From Proteles cristata cristata (lineage: Eukaryota > Chordata > Mammalia > Carnivora > Hyaenidae), in contig JAESUZ010003487.1 of the NCBI GenBank assembly GCA_017311185.1, positions 1,956,001 to 2,020,000 of the forward strand: a stretch of DNA of 64,000 nucleotides. The letters are read 5' to 3'. Made by a program: the position numbers and the translations under genes. Positions 34,510 through 46,521 of this stretch are shown in pieces. The notes beneath the pieces are model-generated. The model ran no database searches and was not told where the DNA came from. It saw only the letters and a list, made by a program, of their open reading frames with translations. Every line of letters begins with the position of its first letter. Position 1 is the first letter of the stretch.

Positions 34510-34670
34510 GATTAGGAGAAGCACAGGGACATTTGGGGTGATAGAACTACATCTTGATAGTGGTAGTATTTGTACAAACTACACATTTGTCAAAACTCAG
34601 AGTTGTGCATCAAAAAGAGTGCTGTATGTAATTTGTGTATATTGTTAATTGTTTTTAGAATAAACTGAGT
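34510..34670 (+). mobile_element. possible L1M 3' UTR fragment
   Basis: 'gatagaactacatcttgata' and 'acacatttgtcaaaactcag' followed by 'agtgctgtatgtaatttgtg' resemble old L1M 3' UTR sequence. Confidence 0.45.
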
Positions 34671-35064
34671 TGACATAGAGAACTGACAAGGTGATAAGAC
34701 TTAGTTAGATCGTAGTTACTTTCTAATATTATATAAAAATAATCTATGTTATATTCTAATTGTTAAGTAGGAGCTCTAATTGCTGAATGAAGTGTACTAT
34801 TTTTTATTAAATGTACAAACAAAAGCCAAACGGGATGCTTAGAAGAAGCAAAATTAAGAAAACTTCACATAGAGACTATAAATTGTTGCTGTTATTGGTT
34901 AGGTAAAATAAAAATAAAGTATATAAAGGGAAGCACATTTTGAGGACAATTCTGGTGGGAAAATGTAACTAAACAAAAAAAAATCTTTGTTATATAAAGT
35001 CAGCTAAAAAATGCAGTTCTGAGGGAGGCTGAGACTCCAGTTTCAGTTAAGAATGTTTAATGCC

Positions 35065-35285
35065 GGGGCGCCTGGGTGGCTTAGTCGGTTAAGCGTCCGA
35101 CTTTCGCTTAGGTCATGATCTCGCAGTTCGTGGGTTCGAGCCCCGCGTCGGGCTCTGTGCTGACTGCCAGCTCAGAGCCTGGAGCCTGTTTCAGCCTGTG
35201 ACTCCCTCTCTCTCTGACCCTCCCCTGCTCATGCTGTCTCTCTCTCTCTCCTAAAAATAAATAAAAAAACATTAAAAAAAAAAAA
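35065..35285 (+). mobile_element. feliform CAN SINE, young subfamily
   Basis: Nearly consensus: 'ggggcgcctgggtggcttag', 'gggttcgagccccgcgtc', 'gctgactgccagctc', and an A-rich tail after 'ctcctaaaaataaataaa'. A perfect 16-bp TSD 'aagaatgtttaatgcc' is at 35049-35064 and 35286-35301. Confidence 0.97.
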
Positions 35286-35301
35286 AAGAATGTTTAATGC
35301 C

Positions 35302-36243
35302 AAGACTTCTCATACCTACTGTATGTAAATTTTAAAATAAGGAATATTAAATACTGTATACATATAAATCTAATTACCTTAGGAAACCTTTCATACATTC
35401 ATCACAGAAAGGGGCATATCATTTATATAGACACCACTGTAGAAAAGCATTTCCGTTAAAAGGAACACATTTATTCTTCCAATTTCTCTTAAACCAACAT
35501 TTCGGAATGAACACAGAAAGGGGAGACAACCCATCTCTACATCTTTCCTCAATTCACCATTCAAGCTGAATGGTAGATAATTTTTGTAGATAAGTGTTTA
35601 GTTTTCAGCCAATGGTTGTGTGGCCAATATTCACTATAGCCATCAAGTAAAATTAGAAATCCCCTCAGGTCAGCAAATGAAGAGAGCACTGTGGCCTTCA
35701 GGATACACCTCCCCCAAACCCCCAGTTCTCCTTCTTCTGGCCATAAGATCCAAAAGGGCTACATGCGTGCACAGAAGCTAATGTGCTGCTTTTTTTCCAT
35801 TTGGCTTCGTCAGCCCTCATAGGAAATTCTATAAAGCTGACTAATATGCTCAAGTCTGAGAATCACATGATCAAATTCTTCCTATTCCAGAATGAGACTT
35901 GGACCTGTCATAAAGGTATTTAAACTCTACTTAAGGATACATGAGCCAAGTACGCTAAGGTGTTAGGGTTTCTTTTTAATATACCATTTTTGCATTGGCT
36001 GCCAAGGGTGAAGAATGTAGACTAAATAAAACCATAAAGAAATTTCCAACATGTGGAAGTTCTGAGTGATTTTACTTAAAATCTGGGTAGGGTTGAGGGT
36101 GGAGAGGAATAGACCCTTCTAGCCAAACACACACCCCAAGCAGTTATCAGAAAAAGGAACACAGTGGTCAAATAAGTTATGAAAGAATACTCAGCCTTGA
36201 CCATTATGAAAAGAAATGTAAGTTAAAACATGATAGTTTTTGA
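35302..36243. other. unique sequence, no gene seen
   Basis: No recognisable transposon or coding feature. Confidence 0.4.
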
Positions 36244-36450
36244 GGGGTGCCTGGGTGGCTCAGTCAGTTAAACACCCAACTTCAGCTCAGGTCATGATCT
36301 GACAGTTCGTGAGTTCAAGGCCTGCATTGGGCTCTGCACTGACAGCGCAGGGCCTGTTTGGGAATTTGTCTCCCTCTCTCTCTGCCCCTCCCCCACTTGC
36401 TCCCTAACTCTCGTTCTCAAAAGAAATAAGAATAAACTTTTTTAAAATAA
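36244..36450 (+). mobile_element. feliform CAN SINE
   Basis: The head is 'ggggtgcctgggtggctcag' and the tail region 'aaaagaaataagaataaac'. The TSD is not clear. Confidence 0.92.
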
Positions 36451-37638
36451 GTTTTCTTTAAAAAAGAATGATCTATAATAGGACTGAGTTTTGCCATTTT
36501 ATTTCCTCCTTTATCATCCAGCTCTGACCCAAGAGTGACCCCAATGCAAAAGTGAGCAGTGGATACAGACAGCAAAACCTCTGAGAAAAGCAGTCTTTCT
36601 GGGGAGAAGACTGGTAAAAGGGGTCACAATAAGTTGAAGACTATAGGAGACATCCACCTATTCTTTTTTGTTGCTCTTTTGTTTTATGTTATTGAAGTCC
36701 GTGAAAGAGAGAAGAAAGAGATTGATCCAGAAAGAAATATTTGAAGAAATTTGTTGAAAGTCATAAGTTTAGAGAGTCATGAAGTTCAGCAAACCTTAAA
36801 CAGCATAAACTCAAAGAAAGGCATGCACAGACATACAACAGGCAAATAACTGGACAACAAAGATAAATTTTCAAAATCTTGAAAGCAGCCACAGAAAAAT
36901 GCCATATTACACATATAAGAAGAAAACTTGGACTGCAGAATTTTCAGCAAAAAGCACGGAATCCAGAAGAGAGTGGAACATCTTTAAAGCAGCGAAAGAA
37001 AATAACTGTGGAGTTCTACCTACAGCAAACACATCCTTCATGACAAAATAAGGATACTCTCAGCTAAAGAAAAAATAAGATAACTTAAAATAAGATAACT
37101 TAAATCAGTAGCAAATTTAAAGGGATAAAAGCATTAGAAAGTATGCTCTTGGACCATAATTAATTCAATACTAAACTAGACATCAAAACAGAAATATATC
37201 TAGAAAATCCCCAGTTTGCAAAATATAGACAACACACTTCTAACTAAACCATGGATCAAAGGGGAAGTCTCAGAGGAAATTAGAAAATATTTTGACTGAA
37301 TGAAAATGAAAACATAAGATACCAAAATTTGCAGCATGCAGCTAAAAGACTTCTTAAAGGGAAATTTATAGCATAATGATTATGTTAGAAAAGGAAAGAT
37401 CTCAATAATGAAAGAAAGTGGAAAAGGAAGAGCAAAGTAAACTTAAAATAGAGGCAAGCAAAAGACAAATCTGAGAACAGAAATCAACAAAATTTTAATA
37501 AGAAATTTGATGAAACCAAAGCCTGGTTCTTTGAAAAGGTCAATAATATTTGTAAACCTCTAGATAGACTGAAAGAGAAAAAAGAGACGACAAAAATCAC
37601 CAGTGGCAGGAATAAGAGATCCTACAGACTTTTTAAAA

Positions 37639-37849
37639 AATTTTTTTAACATTTTTTCATTTTTGAGAGACAAATAAGTATGGGGGGCGGGGGGGGGGGC
37701 AGAGAGAGAAGGAGACATAGAATCCAAAGCAGGCTCCAGGTTCTGAGCTATCAACACAGAGCCCGAAGTGAGGCTAAAACCCACGGGTGGTGAGATCATG
37801 ACCTAAGCCAAAGCCAGACACCCAAACGACTGAGTCACCCAGGAGCCCA
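37639..37849 (-). mobile_element. feliform CAN SINE nested in L1
   Basis: Reverse SINE with an unusual G-run (37682-37699) in its pyrimidine/purine region. The head is 'gactgagtcacccaggagcc'. The imperfect TSD 'acagacttt' / 'atagacttt' is near 37624 and 37849. Confidence 0.92.
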
Positions 37850-38043
37850 TAGACTTTAAAAGGATAATAAGCAAATAGAACAAGCAACTCTATGCCCATG
37901 AATTCAACAACTTAGATCAAATGAGCCAGTGCCTTGAAAGACAGAAATTAATACAACTCACTGAAAACGAAGGAAATAGCCTGAATATTCCTTTATCTAT
38001 TAATGAAATTGAAGACCTTCCCACAAAGAAAACTCAAGGCCCA

Positions 38044-38259
38044 GGGGTGCCTGAGTGGCTCAGTCAGTTAAGCATCTGACTTTGGCTCAGGCCATGATCT
38101 CGCAGTCTTTGAGTTCTAGCCCTCACTGGGCTCTGTGCTTTCAGCTGGGAGCATGGAGACTGCTTTGGATTCTTTGTCTCCCTCTCTCTCTGCCCCTCCC
38201 CCACTCATGCTCTGTCTCTATCCCAAAAAAGAATAAACATTAAGAAAAAAAATTTTAAA
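38044..38259 (+). mobile_element. feliform CAN SINE nested in L1
   Basis: The head is 'ggggtgcctgagtggctcag' and the tail 'aaaagaataaacattaag'. The TSD of about 19 bp is at 38025-38043 and 38260-38278, with a few mismatches. Confidence 0.94.
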
Positions 38260-38616
38260 AAAGAAAGCTCCAGGCCTAGCTGGTTTCACTGGGGATTTCT
38301 ACCAAACATTTCTAGGAAAAAATAATACCAATTTTATGCTATCTGTTTCAGAAAATGAGTTGAGGCAATACTTACCAACTTATTTTATAAGCCAGCATCA
38401 CACTGATACCAAAACCAGAAATAAGACATTATAAGAAACTACTGACCAATATCTTTATGACCATAAATGCCTAAGTCAACAAAATTCCAGCAAATTGTAT
38501 TCAGCAGCATATAAAAATATAATACATATGAGCAAACTGGAGTTTATCCAAGGAATATAAAGCTGGTTCAATATTTAAAAATCAATGTAATTCACCATTA
38601 AAATTTTACCTTATCT

Positions 38617-38835
38617 TATTTTTAATGTTTATGTACTTATTTTGAAAGAAAGAGAGAGAGTGTGTGTGATTGCTTGAGAGAGGAGGGGGCAGAGAGAGGC
38701 GGAGAGAAAGAATCCCAAGGAAGTACCGACAGTGCAGAGCCTGATGTAGGGCTTGATCTCACAAACTGTGAGATTATGACCTGAGCTGAAATCAAGAGTC
38801 AGACACTTAACAGACTGAGCCACCCAACTACCCCT
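38617..38835 (-). mobile_element. feliform CAN SINE nested in L1
   Basis: Reverse SINE: 'taatgtttatgtacttattt' at the tail and 'cagactgagccacccaac' at the head. An insertion ('aatcaagagtcagac') marks the older subfamily. Confidence 0.92.
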
Positions 38836-38937
38836 TTTTAAAATCATAGATAATCTCAATTAATGAAAAAAGGAAGCCTTTGACAGAAGTCAACAATCCA
38901 TTCATGATAAAAATTCTCTTCAAAGTAGGAACAGAAG

Positions 38938-39156
38938 GGGCGCCTGGGTTGCTTAGTCGGTTAAGCGTCCGACTTTCTCTTAGGTCATGATCTCATCATT
39001 CGTGGGTTCGAGCCCCGCGTCGGGCTCCGTGCTGACTGCCAGCTCGGAGCCTGGAGCCTGTTTCAGAATCTGTATCTCCCTCTCTCTCTGACCCTCCCCT
39101 GCTCACGCTGTCTCTCTCTCTCCTAGAAATAAATAAAAATATTAAAAAAAAAAAAA
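38938..39156 (+). mobile_element. feliform CAN SINE, young subfamily, nested in L1
   Basis: Near-consensus head and 'gctgactgccagctcggagc'. The tail is 'agaaataaataaaaatatt' plus A12. A 17-bp TSD with one mismatch is at 38921-38937 and 39157-39173. Confidence 0.96.
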
Positions 39157-39261
39157 CAAAGTAGAAACAGAAGAGAATATCCTCAACTTGATAAAGGGCA
39201 TCTACAAAAAACTCTGGAGCTAATATAATACTTATCCAAGTCTTAATCCAAATTATCCAAG

Positions 39262-39370
39262 CCTTAATCATCTCGTCTGTAAAATGAGGATATAAATATT
39301 TCCCTCTTGGATTTATTATGAAAGTTAAAGTTGTTAGCATAATGACTAGCACATTAAAGTTGGTGAAAAT
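39262..39370 (+). mobile_element. MIR-like fragment
   Basis: 'atcatctcgtctgtaaaatg', 'aggatataaatatttccct' and 'taatgactagcacattaaag' match the MIR core order. Confidence 0.6.
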
Positions 39371-39501
39371 AATAATTGTTAGATACACAATAATAATTAT
39401 TATATAGACAATAATAATAAAATTTATATTCATCACATATCACTACTGCATTATTGGTTGGAATGTTGCATTGTCCAGATCTTAGAATGTCTCCAGTATT
39501 A

Positions 39502-39528
39502 CCACACACACACACACACACACACACA
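39502..39528. repeat. (AC)n microsatellite
   Basis: About 13 AC units in unique sequence. Confidence 0.9.
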
Positions 39529-39787
39529 GCCCATGTTGTAAAAAGCACAAGAAAATAAAACTGGAAAAGGGAAATAATATCTTCTAATTGATCACTTTTT
39601 ATGGTAATGAGCATTAGTAGTCACTTCCTGAAATCTGACTCCATTGAGAAACAAAATGGAGAATTGCAATGGATTTGATAAGAAACCTGCTGAGGGTACA
39701 AAATCAACATACAGAAATCAGTTGCATTTTTATACACCAACAATGAAGTAACAGAAAGAGAAATCAAGAAACTGATCTCTTTCACAA

Positions 39788-41157
39788 TTGCACCAAAAAA
39801 ACATAAAATACCTAGGAATAAACCTAACCAAGGATACAAGAGATCTGTATGAGGAAAACTATAGAAAACTTATGAGGGAAATAGAAGAAGACACAAAGAA
39901 ATGGAAAAATATTCCATGCTCATTGATTGGAAGAATAAATATAATTAAAATGTCATTACTACCCAAAGCAATCTACACATTCAATGCAATCCCAATCAAA
40001 ATTGCACCAGCATACTTCTCAAAACTAGAACAAACTATCCTAAAATTTGTATGGAACCACAAAAGACCCCAAATAGCCAAAGTAATACTAAAGAATAAAA
40101 CCCAAACGGAAGGTATCACCATCTCAGACTTTAGCCTTAACTACAAAGCTGTCACCATCAAGACAGTATGGCATTGGCACAAAAACACATAGACCAATGA
40201 TATAGAATTGAGAACTCAGAAGTGGACCCAAACGTATACAGCCAACTGATATTTGACAAAGCACGAAAGAATATCTAATGGAAAAAAGACAGCCTCTTTA
40301 ACAGATGGTGTTGGGAGAACTGGACAGCAACACGCAGAAGAATGAAACTAGATTATTTTCTCACACCATGCACAAAAATAAACTCAAATGGATAAAGGAC
40401 CTGAACGTGAGACAGGAAACCATCAAAACCCTAGAGGAGAAAGCAGGAAACAACCTCCTTGACCTCCACCGCAGCAATTTCTTACTTGACATCCCCAAAA
40501 GCAAGGAATCAAGAGCAAAAATAAACTATTGGGACATCATCAAGATTAAAAGCTTCTTCACGGCAAAGGAAACAATCTATAAAACTAATAGGCAACCAAC
40601 GGAATGGGAAAAGATGGTTGCAAATGACATATCAGATAAAGGGTTAATATCCAAAGTCTATAAGGAACTCACCAAACTCCACACTCGAAAACAAACAACC
40701 CAGTGAAAAAATGGGCAGAAGTTATGAACAGACACTTCTCCAAAGAGGACATCCAGATGGCCAACAGACACATGAAATGATGCTCAACATTGCTCATCAT
40801 CAAGGAAATACAAATAAAAACCACACTGAGATACCACCTCACGCCAGTCAGAGAGGCTAAAATGAGCAAATTAGAGAACTCGAGATGCTGGCGAGGATGT
40901 GGAGAAATGGGCACCATCCTACACTCTTGGTGGAAATGTAAACTGGTACAGTCCCTCTGGAAAACAGAATGGAGGTTCCTCAGAAAATTAACAATAGAAC
41001 TCCCCTATGACCCAGCAATAGCACTGCTAGGAATTTATCCAAGGGATACAGAAATGCTGATGCATAGGAGCACATGTACCCCAATGTTCATAGCAGCACT
41101 CTCAACAAGAGCCAAAACATGGAAAGAGCCTAAGTGTCCATCACCGGACGAATGAAT
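39788..41157 (+). pseudogene. L1 ORF2p C-terminal remnant
   Basis: Three overlapping frames give [20 protein letters not shown], then [19 protein letters not shown], then the Cys/Trp-rich C-terminal domain '[18 protein letters not shown]'. In that last motif one Cys of the usual HCWWEC is Ser. Frameshifts at about 40195 and 40700 inactivate it. The endonuclease and catalytic RT motifs are absent through 5' truncation. Confidence 0.92.
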
Positions 41158-41563
41158 CAAGAAGATGTGGTTTATCTATACGATGGAATACTATATGGCA
41201 ATGAGAAAGAATGAAATCTGGCCATGTGGAGCAACATGGATGGACCTTGAGGGTGTTATGCTGAGTGAAATAAGTCAAGCAGAGAAGGACAAATACCACA
41301 TGTTTGCACGTATAGAAGGATTAGGAGGAACTTAACTGAGGACCATGGGGGAGAAGAAAGGGGGAAATAGTTGGGGAGGGGGAGAGAGGCAAACCATGAG
41401 AGACTCTTGAATGCTGAGAACAAACAGGACTGATGGTTGTGGGGGGGAGGGGGAAGATGTGCATGGAGGAGGGCACTTGTTGGGATGAGCACTGGGTGTT
41501 ATATGGAAACCAACTTGACAATAAACTATTTGTAAAAAAAATAATAATAAAATAGAATAAAAT

Positions 41564-41666
41564 AAGGTGAGTTTTGCAAAAAAAATAAAATAAAAGAGAG
41601 ACAGAACTGGAAAGTGAGTGTGCATTAGAGCACATGCCTTTTATTAAAAACATCTATCAAAATATC
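41564..41666 (+). other. 3'-transduced non-L1 segment (short)
   Basis: Sequence between the two A tracts of the L1. It includes 'gaactggaaagtgagtgtg' and ends with ATTAAA 18 nt before the outer poly(A). The alternative is an unusual, expanded A-rich tail containing a fragment of other DNA. Confidence 0.6.
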
Positions 41667-41749
41667 AAAAAAAAAAAAAGAGAGAGAAGAAACCTGCTGA
41701 TATAGTTTGAGACTTACAAAATCAAAGTTTCCTAGTGAAGGTGTTACTC

Positions 41750-41772
41750 CTGTGGTTTTTCTCAAACCACAG
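41750..41772. repeat. 9-bp perfect hairpin
   Basis: 'ctgtggttt', a 5-nt loop, then 'aaaccacag'. A short palindrome; the function, if any, is unknown. Confidence 0.7.
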
Positions 41773-41833
41773 TTCTCATGAAAGTTCTAATCAGTCTTCT
41801 TGAATTTGTGTCAGTTATGGACTTATTTCATTT

Positions 41834-42045
41834 AAAAAATTGTTAATGTTTATTTATTTTTGAGAGAAAGAAACAACATGAGTGGGGGAGAGGCAGGGAG
41901 AGAGGGAGAGACACAGAATCCAAAGCAGGCTCCCGGCTCGGAGCTATCAAAACAGAACCCGACACGGGGCTTGAACTCAAAAGCCATGAGATCATGACCT
42001 TAGCTAAAGTCCGACGCCAAACCAACTGAGCCACCCATGCATCCC
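41834..42045 (-). mobile_element. feliform CAN SINE
   Basis: Reverse SINE: tail 'taatgtttatttatttttga', head 'ccaactgagccacccatgc'. The 16-bp TSD 'tggacttatttcattt' (41818-41833) pairs with 42046-42061 with two mismatches. Confidence 0.95.
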
Positions 42046-42061
42046 TGGATTTATTTCTTTT

Positions 42062-43425
42062 AGGGAGTTTAAATAGTAGAATTGTTCAGATTACTTCAAA
42101 GAGAAAGTTTGTATTGATATAAACTAGGGAGATTTTTTCATGCTGGAGAGATTAAACAAGAGCCAAATCTGTGTGAGAATCAAGGCAGAAAAAGGGTAGT
42201 TGCCCACCCACCCACTTGCTAAGAACAAATCTTCTGATAAACAAAAGCAAACTTTCTGAAGTTCCCACATCCTGCATCCAAGACTTAGGAGACTCCTTAG
42301 TAGTTCTAAAACTTCGGGTAGTATGAATATTTCAGATCCTTTATGCTTTACTTCAGACTCTGGAATCAATACCACCCAACATCTCCTTTATATTGTGTTG
42401 TAATTATTTCTCTGTTATATATTTTTGGGTATTTGTGTGCCTGTTAGACCTAATTCAGTTCTCCTCAGTTTTCTTCCCCTACATTTTATGGTTTACTGAT
42501 ATACTGGGAATCCAGCTCAGTTTCTACCACCCCCAATAGACGTTTTTCTGTTAAAATTAAATAATGTGGTTTTTTTTTTAATCTTGAGTATCTCACACTA
42601 TGACAAGGGCTAGTTTAACTAAAGAGTTTTAGTCTTTGGAACTGCAGAAACTCATACAGAAATAAATTACCTAAGAGGTGTCAGCAATACAACAAACTTA
42701 ATTGAATAATTCCAAATATATTCTTTAATGGAGTATACTGATCTTGCATCCTCATGGAAAGCTAAACTTAAAAATTTCATACTGTTCAGGTTGTTATGAT
42801 CTATAGATTCCTTTATGGCTCCATTGGCAGATGTTACTATTTTAAACACTCAAAAATCCATTAGATTATGCACAACCATCCAGTTGGATACAAAATTTAA
42901 TTTTCAAATGAAAAATGATTTCTAATATAATTTACACAACTTCATGATACTTTTCTTTGAGGAGATGCAGTTTTAAATGTTCTTTGTAAAGAGGACACAA
43001 AATATATATCCTGCTCTATAAAACATGATATTGTATCAGCATCAAGGGATTTTGATGACATAAGTATACATGTCTTCACACCAAGGCAGGCTATATGGCC
43101 AAAAAGTACAGAGCAATTTTTCTGCTATAAATGGAAACATTCTCCATTTAAGGATTTCACAGCCCTGAAAATCCCTGGTTGTAAACCATGGTCTCATTAA
43201 AAAAAAAAAAAAAAAAACAACTAATGAGCAAACCCAAATGTGTAAGATAGACAAAAATTGGTGCACTGGGGTAAGAGAGAGGCAGCTGACTGTGATATAA
43301 GGCAAGGAACAGATAAGATCTTTCTAGATAGCACATATTGCTAAAAATAATGTAATGGACATCTGTATTCATGCACTCTCTAGTAGCAGGAGTCTGATAT
43401 TCCTCATTCTCAGCTCATGTGGTTT
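42062..43425. other. unique AT-rich sequence
   Basis: No transposon head seen. A 19-A run (43199-43217) may be an orphan tail, but no element body is readable next to it. Open stretches are under 90 codons. Confidence 0.4.
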
Positions 43426-43429
43426 GAGT

Positions 43430-43760
43430 AAGGCTGACACTCATCAGCTTCAAGGATGAGCATGTGACTCAAGACAGACCAACAACAGCCAATGAAATTC
43501 AATTCTTATATTTGAATTGTTGGTAAAATAGGACATAAATCTGGAATTACTGACAGCTATTTTATCACCATGTGGGAAGAACCTACTCAATAAAATAGGG
43601 ACAATACGGAGAAGCAGAGCCAAAAGAGAAAGACAACCTTACTGACAACATGTGAGTCCCTGGATCAGACCATGTAGGTAATGGTCTTGGCTTTTCAGAC
43701 ATGGAGTCAATCCTTTCTTTTTCTTTTTTGTTAAGCCAGTTATCAATTCAAAGAAAGTCC
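43430..43760 (+). mobile_element. ancient interspersed repeat, class uncertain
   Basis: Phrases such as 'gagcatgtgactcaagacag', 'accaacaacagccaatgaaa' and 'gtgagtccctggatcagacc' recall a conserved mammalian repeat whose typical text is 'atgtgacccaagccgggccaa' shortened here. I cannot name the family. Confidence 0.35.
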
Positions 43761-45335
43761 TCTCTAAAGGATTAGCCAATTAGTACTGAGGAGGGTCAGT
43801 TCTACAGTCACATAGTTCATATTCTAATCTTAAAAGATTCTTTTGTTTTCAGTGGGAAGAGTCTCTAGCAAGCACCATACTTTTGTGTTATTATTTATTT
43901 CTTAATTTGTGTATATTTCTACTTACTACAGATATTTCAGAGTATTCAAGGCTTTCCCCCATTCATAGGGATCTCCGGTGAAGAATAAGTTTCTTCATAA
44001 ATAAAGAGAAATGTACATCTTAACAGAAATATCAGGATAGCCTACTTTTAAACTTTTGTAAGCTATTTACATATTAATAAGGAAGAAATTAAATGAAAAA
44101 AACATGAGGCGAGTTATCTTTTTTCCTCATCACCTAGCTCAGTACTGGGAACTTAATATTGGCTAAGTGTATAAATGTACGGACAAATAAAGAAATGAAT
44201 AAGTAAATTTCTAAAATTAATGAAAAACTCATTACCCAACATCTGACTCTTGTATTTTTCCCATATAACATTATTTTTGTTGATTCAGTTTCTCTACAAG
44301 TAAAGTGTAAGGTATAAATGACAACTTGGAATCACTGTATGTTATTAGCACAAATCTGGGAAATCCACTAACACTTTTACAAATAATAGTCCACTCTTGT
44401 GACTGAAGAAAATACCATGCTTTCAGGAGATTTTGCAATTGACACACTTCTCATTGCCACTAAAGAAAGGCTTCCCTTTATTTTCCTCTTCTTTTCTTCT
44501 GCTCATAGGCTTTTAGCAAAGTGAATGATAAAATCATATGGTCCAAATTCCACTTGTAACATTTTAATAAATATGAGCTTCTAATTTATTCTAATCTTTC
44601 ACTGGCTAGACAAATAAATAATAACCATATAGTTATAGAAATAGAACTTCCCGAGATTATTCTATAATCATTATCAATCTCCACAATAAGCTCATGGTAT
44701 AAATGTTAATATCAACTTTTCAAAAATTAATAAACTGAGAATCAAGATGAATGATTGCCCTTCCCATGGCAAATTACCAGGCCTAGAGAACAAAAGCTCC
44801 TGGCTTCCATATTTTATGAGAACCTGCAATGGTGGGTCTCACAAACACAAGAAGCGATGCAAAAGTCTCACCAATATAACAAGTCTTTAGAGAATTCTCT
44901 TCCTTCCAGCCATACCTTGGCTGATGCCAGTCTGATTCTTCCCTGTGCTACAATATATATGACCAGATTTTCTCAAACATTGGCATAAAGTCACTTTTAA
45001 ACTCAATCACTAAAACTAGTGCCATGAAATCGTATTCAGATTGTGAACTTTCTGGGAAAGTTCTATTTTCTCTATGGTACCTGACATGTTTGTAGCATTT
45101 GATCAATGCAAAATATTGATAAAAATTATCATAACTATTTGAAAGGAAATAAGAGGTAGTCTTCTTATCTCTTCCTATAGGACCTCCATATCTTGGAAAA
45201 TATACTAGTTAATTCCTATGATAACCTTGCAAAAGAGATTGGTACAATTTTTCTCTTTGAAAGAATAAAGAAACCAAAGTTACTATGCCCAAATAATAGA
45301 ATTTAGAACTGAAAGAAATTCCAAAAATTAGCCAT
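43761..45335. other. unique AT-rich sequence
   Basis: No gene or repeat recognised. The open stretch at 44755-44988 (77 codons) has no recognisable domain. Confidence 0.4.
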
Positions 45336-45344
45336 CTGAGCATC

Positions 45345-45495
45345 CTCATTCATATCATGTACCATTTTCATTCTTACAATGTGCCAAGCACTGAACCAGG
45401 AGCTGAGGAGAAAACAAGAGACATGAAAATTAGGACCCAGCAATGTTACACAACTTATCCAAGACCACTCAGCTACTTTGAAGCAAAAGTGGTCC
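45345..45495 (-). mobile_element. MIR/L2-like fragment
   Basis: 'acaatgtgccaagcactgaa' and 'ttatccaagaccactcagct' match reversed MIR core words. Confidence 0.5.
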
Positions 45496-45689
45496 ACCCT
45501 TTCTCCACGACTGTTTCCAGAGCATACTAATTTATGGTGCCATAGTAAAATCAGAAAAGTTTCCTCCTACATGCTGTGCCTTTACCAGTACCTCCAATCT
45601 GATATGCAAACTAGTCACTCTTCACATATAGTTTGAAAGCTTCTCTTCTCAGGTCATATATTAACGTCCAATGGATAAGGAAGTGGGTC

Positions 45690-45930
45690 TTTTATTTTCC
45701 TTGGAGACAGCAAGATACAGTAAAAGAATGCAGACTCAAGATCAAGATGAACCTATTTGCCAGCCTAGGGGAACTCAGTTAACCTCCTCGATACTTGATT
45801 TCTTTGTTTTTTTTCCCCTCATCTGTAAAACAGAAATAACAAAACCTACATTACAAAAGTGCTGTGAGCCTAAAAATAATGCATTTTTGAAAAGCTTCAT
45901 ACTTAGGACGAGTCCCAAAAATGGCTACTC
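45690..45930 (+). mobile_element. MIR SINE
   Basis: 'gaatgcagactcaagatcaa', 'cctcatctgtaaaacagaaa' and 'acctacattacaaaagtgct' plus 'gtgagcctaaaaataatgca' align with MIR in sense orientation. Confidence 0.7.
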
Positions 45931-46389
45931 TTATTATTTATTTAAATATCATACTTCAGTTTAGCAGGGAATTGTTCTGTTGTTGGAATGCAAAATTTCT
46001 TTCCATTATTCCATTGGTCTGAGGCAAGGAAATGGTCCAACGAGTCTTTACATGAATCTTTCTAATAGACTGTGCTCCTGAGCTCAGTGGAAATTCCTCA
46101 AGCTAGCTTAACTGGCTCATCCTCTAATTGCCTGGCCACAACTCTCCACATTATTATCCAAATACATAACTCTCCAGTGAAAACACCACTGCACCCATAA
46201 TCACTTCCATTTTCCAGCCCCATGTCTGGCCTTTCTCTCCAGTTTTCTCCTCAAGAAAGTACAGCAGGAAGTAACTAAGCATTTCGCAGGCATCATGCAT
46301 AGCAGAAAGGGCATGGGCATCAGAGATGGGGCAGGTTACAATGGCAGTGCCTCTGCTGAGGAATTTCAACCCAGACAAGCAGACTCAGG

Positions 46390-46500
46390 CAGGTGTCTGA
46401 GTCTCATGAGTCGCAGTTTTCCTTGTTTATAAAATGGAGATGATACAATTATCAAGATTAATGAGGCTTTACATGCAAATCACTGAGGAAACTCTCAAGG
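46390..46500 (+). mobile_element. MIR-like fragment
   Basis: 'tcgcagttttccttgtttat' and 'aaaatggagatgatacaatt' match the MIR core. Confidence 0.6.
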
Positions 46501-46521
46501 AAATAAAAACAACCATTATTT

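Larger units (their letters stand above)
36750..39235 (+). mobile_element. old L1M ORF1/ORF2 region with four nested SINEs
   Basis: L1 phrases in order: 'gaaagcagccacagaaaaat', 'catcaaaacagaaatatatc', 'agcctggttctttgaaaagg', 'cactgataccaaaaccag', 'aaagctggttcaatattta' and 'ccattcatgataaaaattct'. Frames are heavily mutated. SINEs at 37639, 38044, 38617 and 38938 interrupt it, and the L1 text resumes in register after each. Confidence 0.8.
39694..41686 (+). mobile_element. 5'-truncated young L1 with short 3' transduction
   Basis: It carries late ORF2 and the 3' UTR ('gacaataaactatttgt' ends at 41533). An A-rich tail (41534-41563) is followed by about 100 bp of other sequence and a second A13 tract (41667-41679). 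A 14-bp TSD 'aagaaacctgctga' (39680-39693 and 41687-41700) encloses all of it. ATTAAA at 41643-41648 lies 18 nt before the outer poly(A), as a downstream poly(A) signal would. Confidence 0.9.

Noticed and set aside
35065..35285. tRNA-like sequence at the SINE heads
   Set aside because: A and B boxes exist, but the sequence is the SINE head derived from a tRNA, not a functional tRNA gene; no intact acceptor stem.
43199..43217. A19 tract as the tail of an unlisted retroposon
   Set aside because: No SINE or L1 body or TSD could be read next to it.
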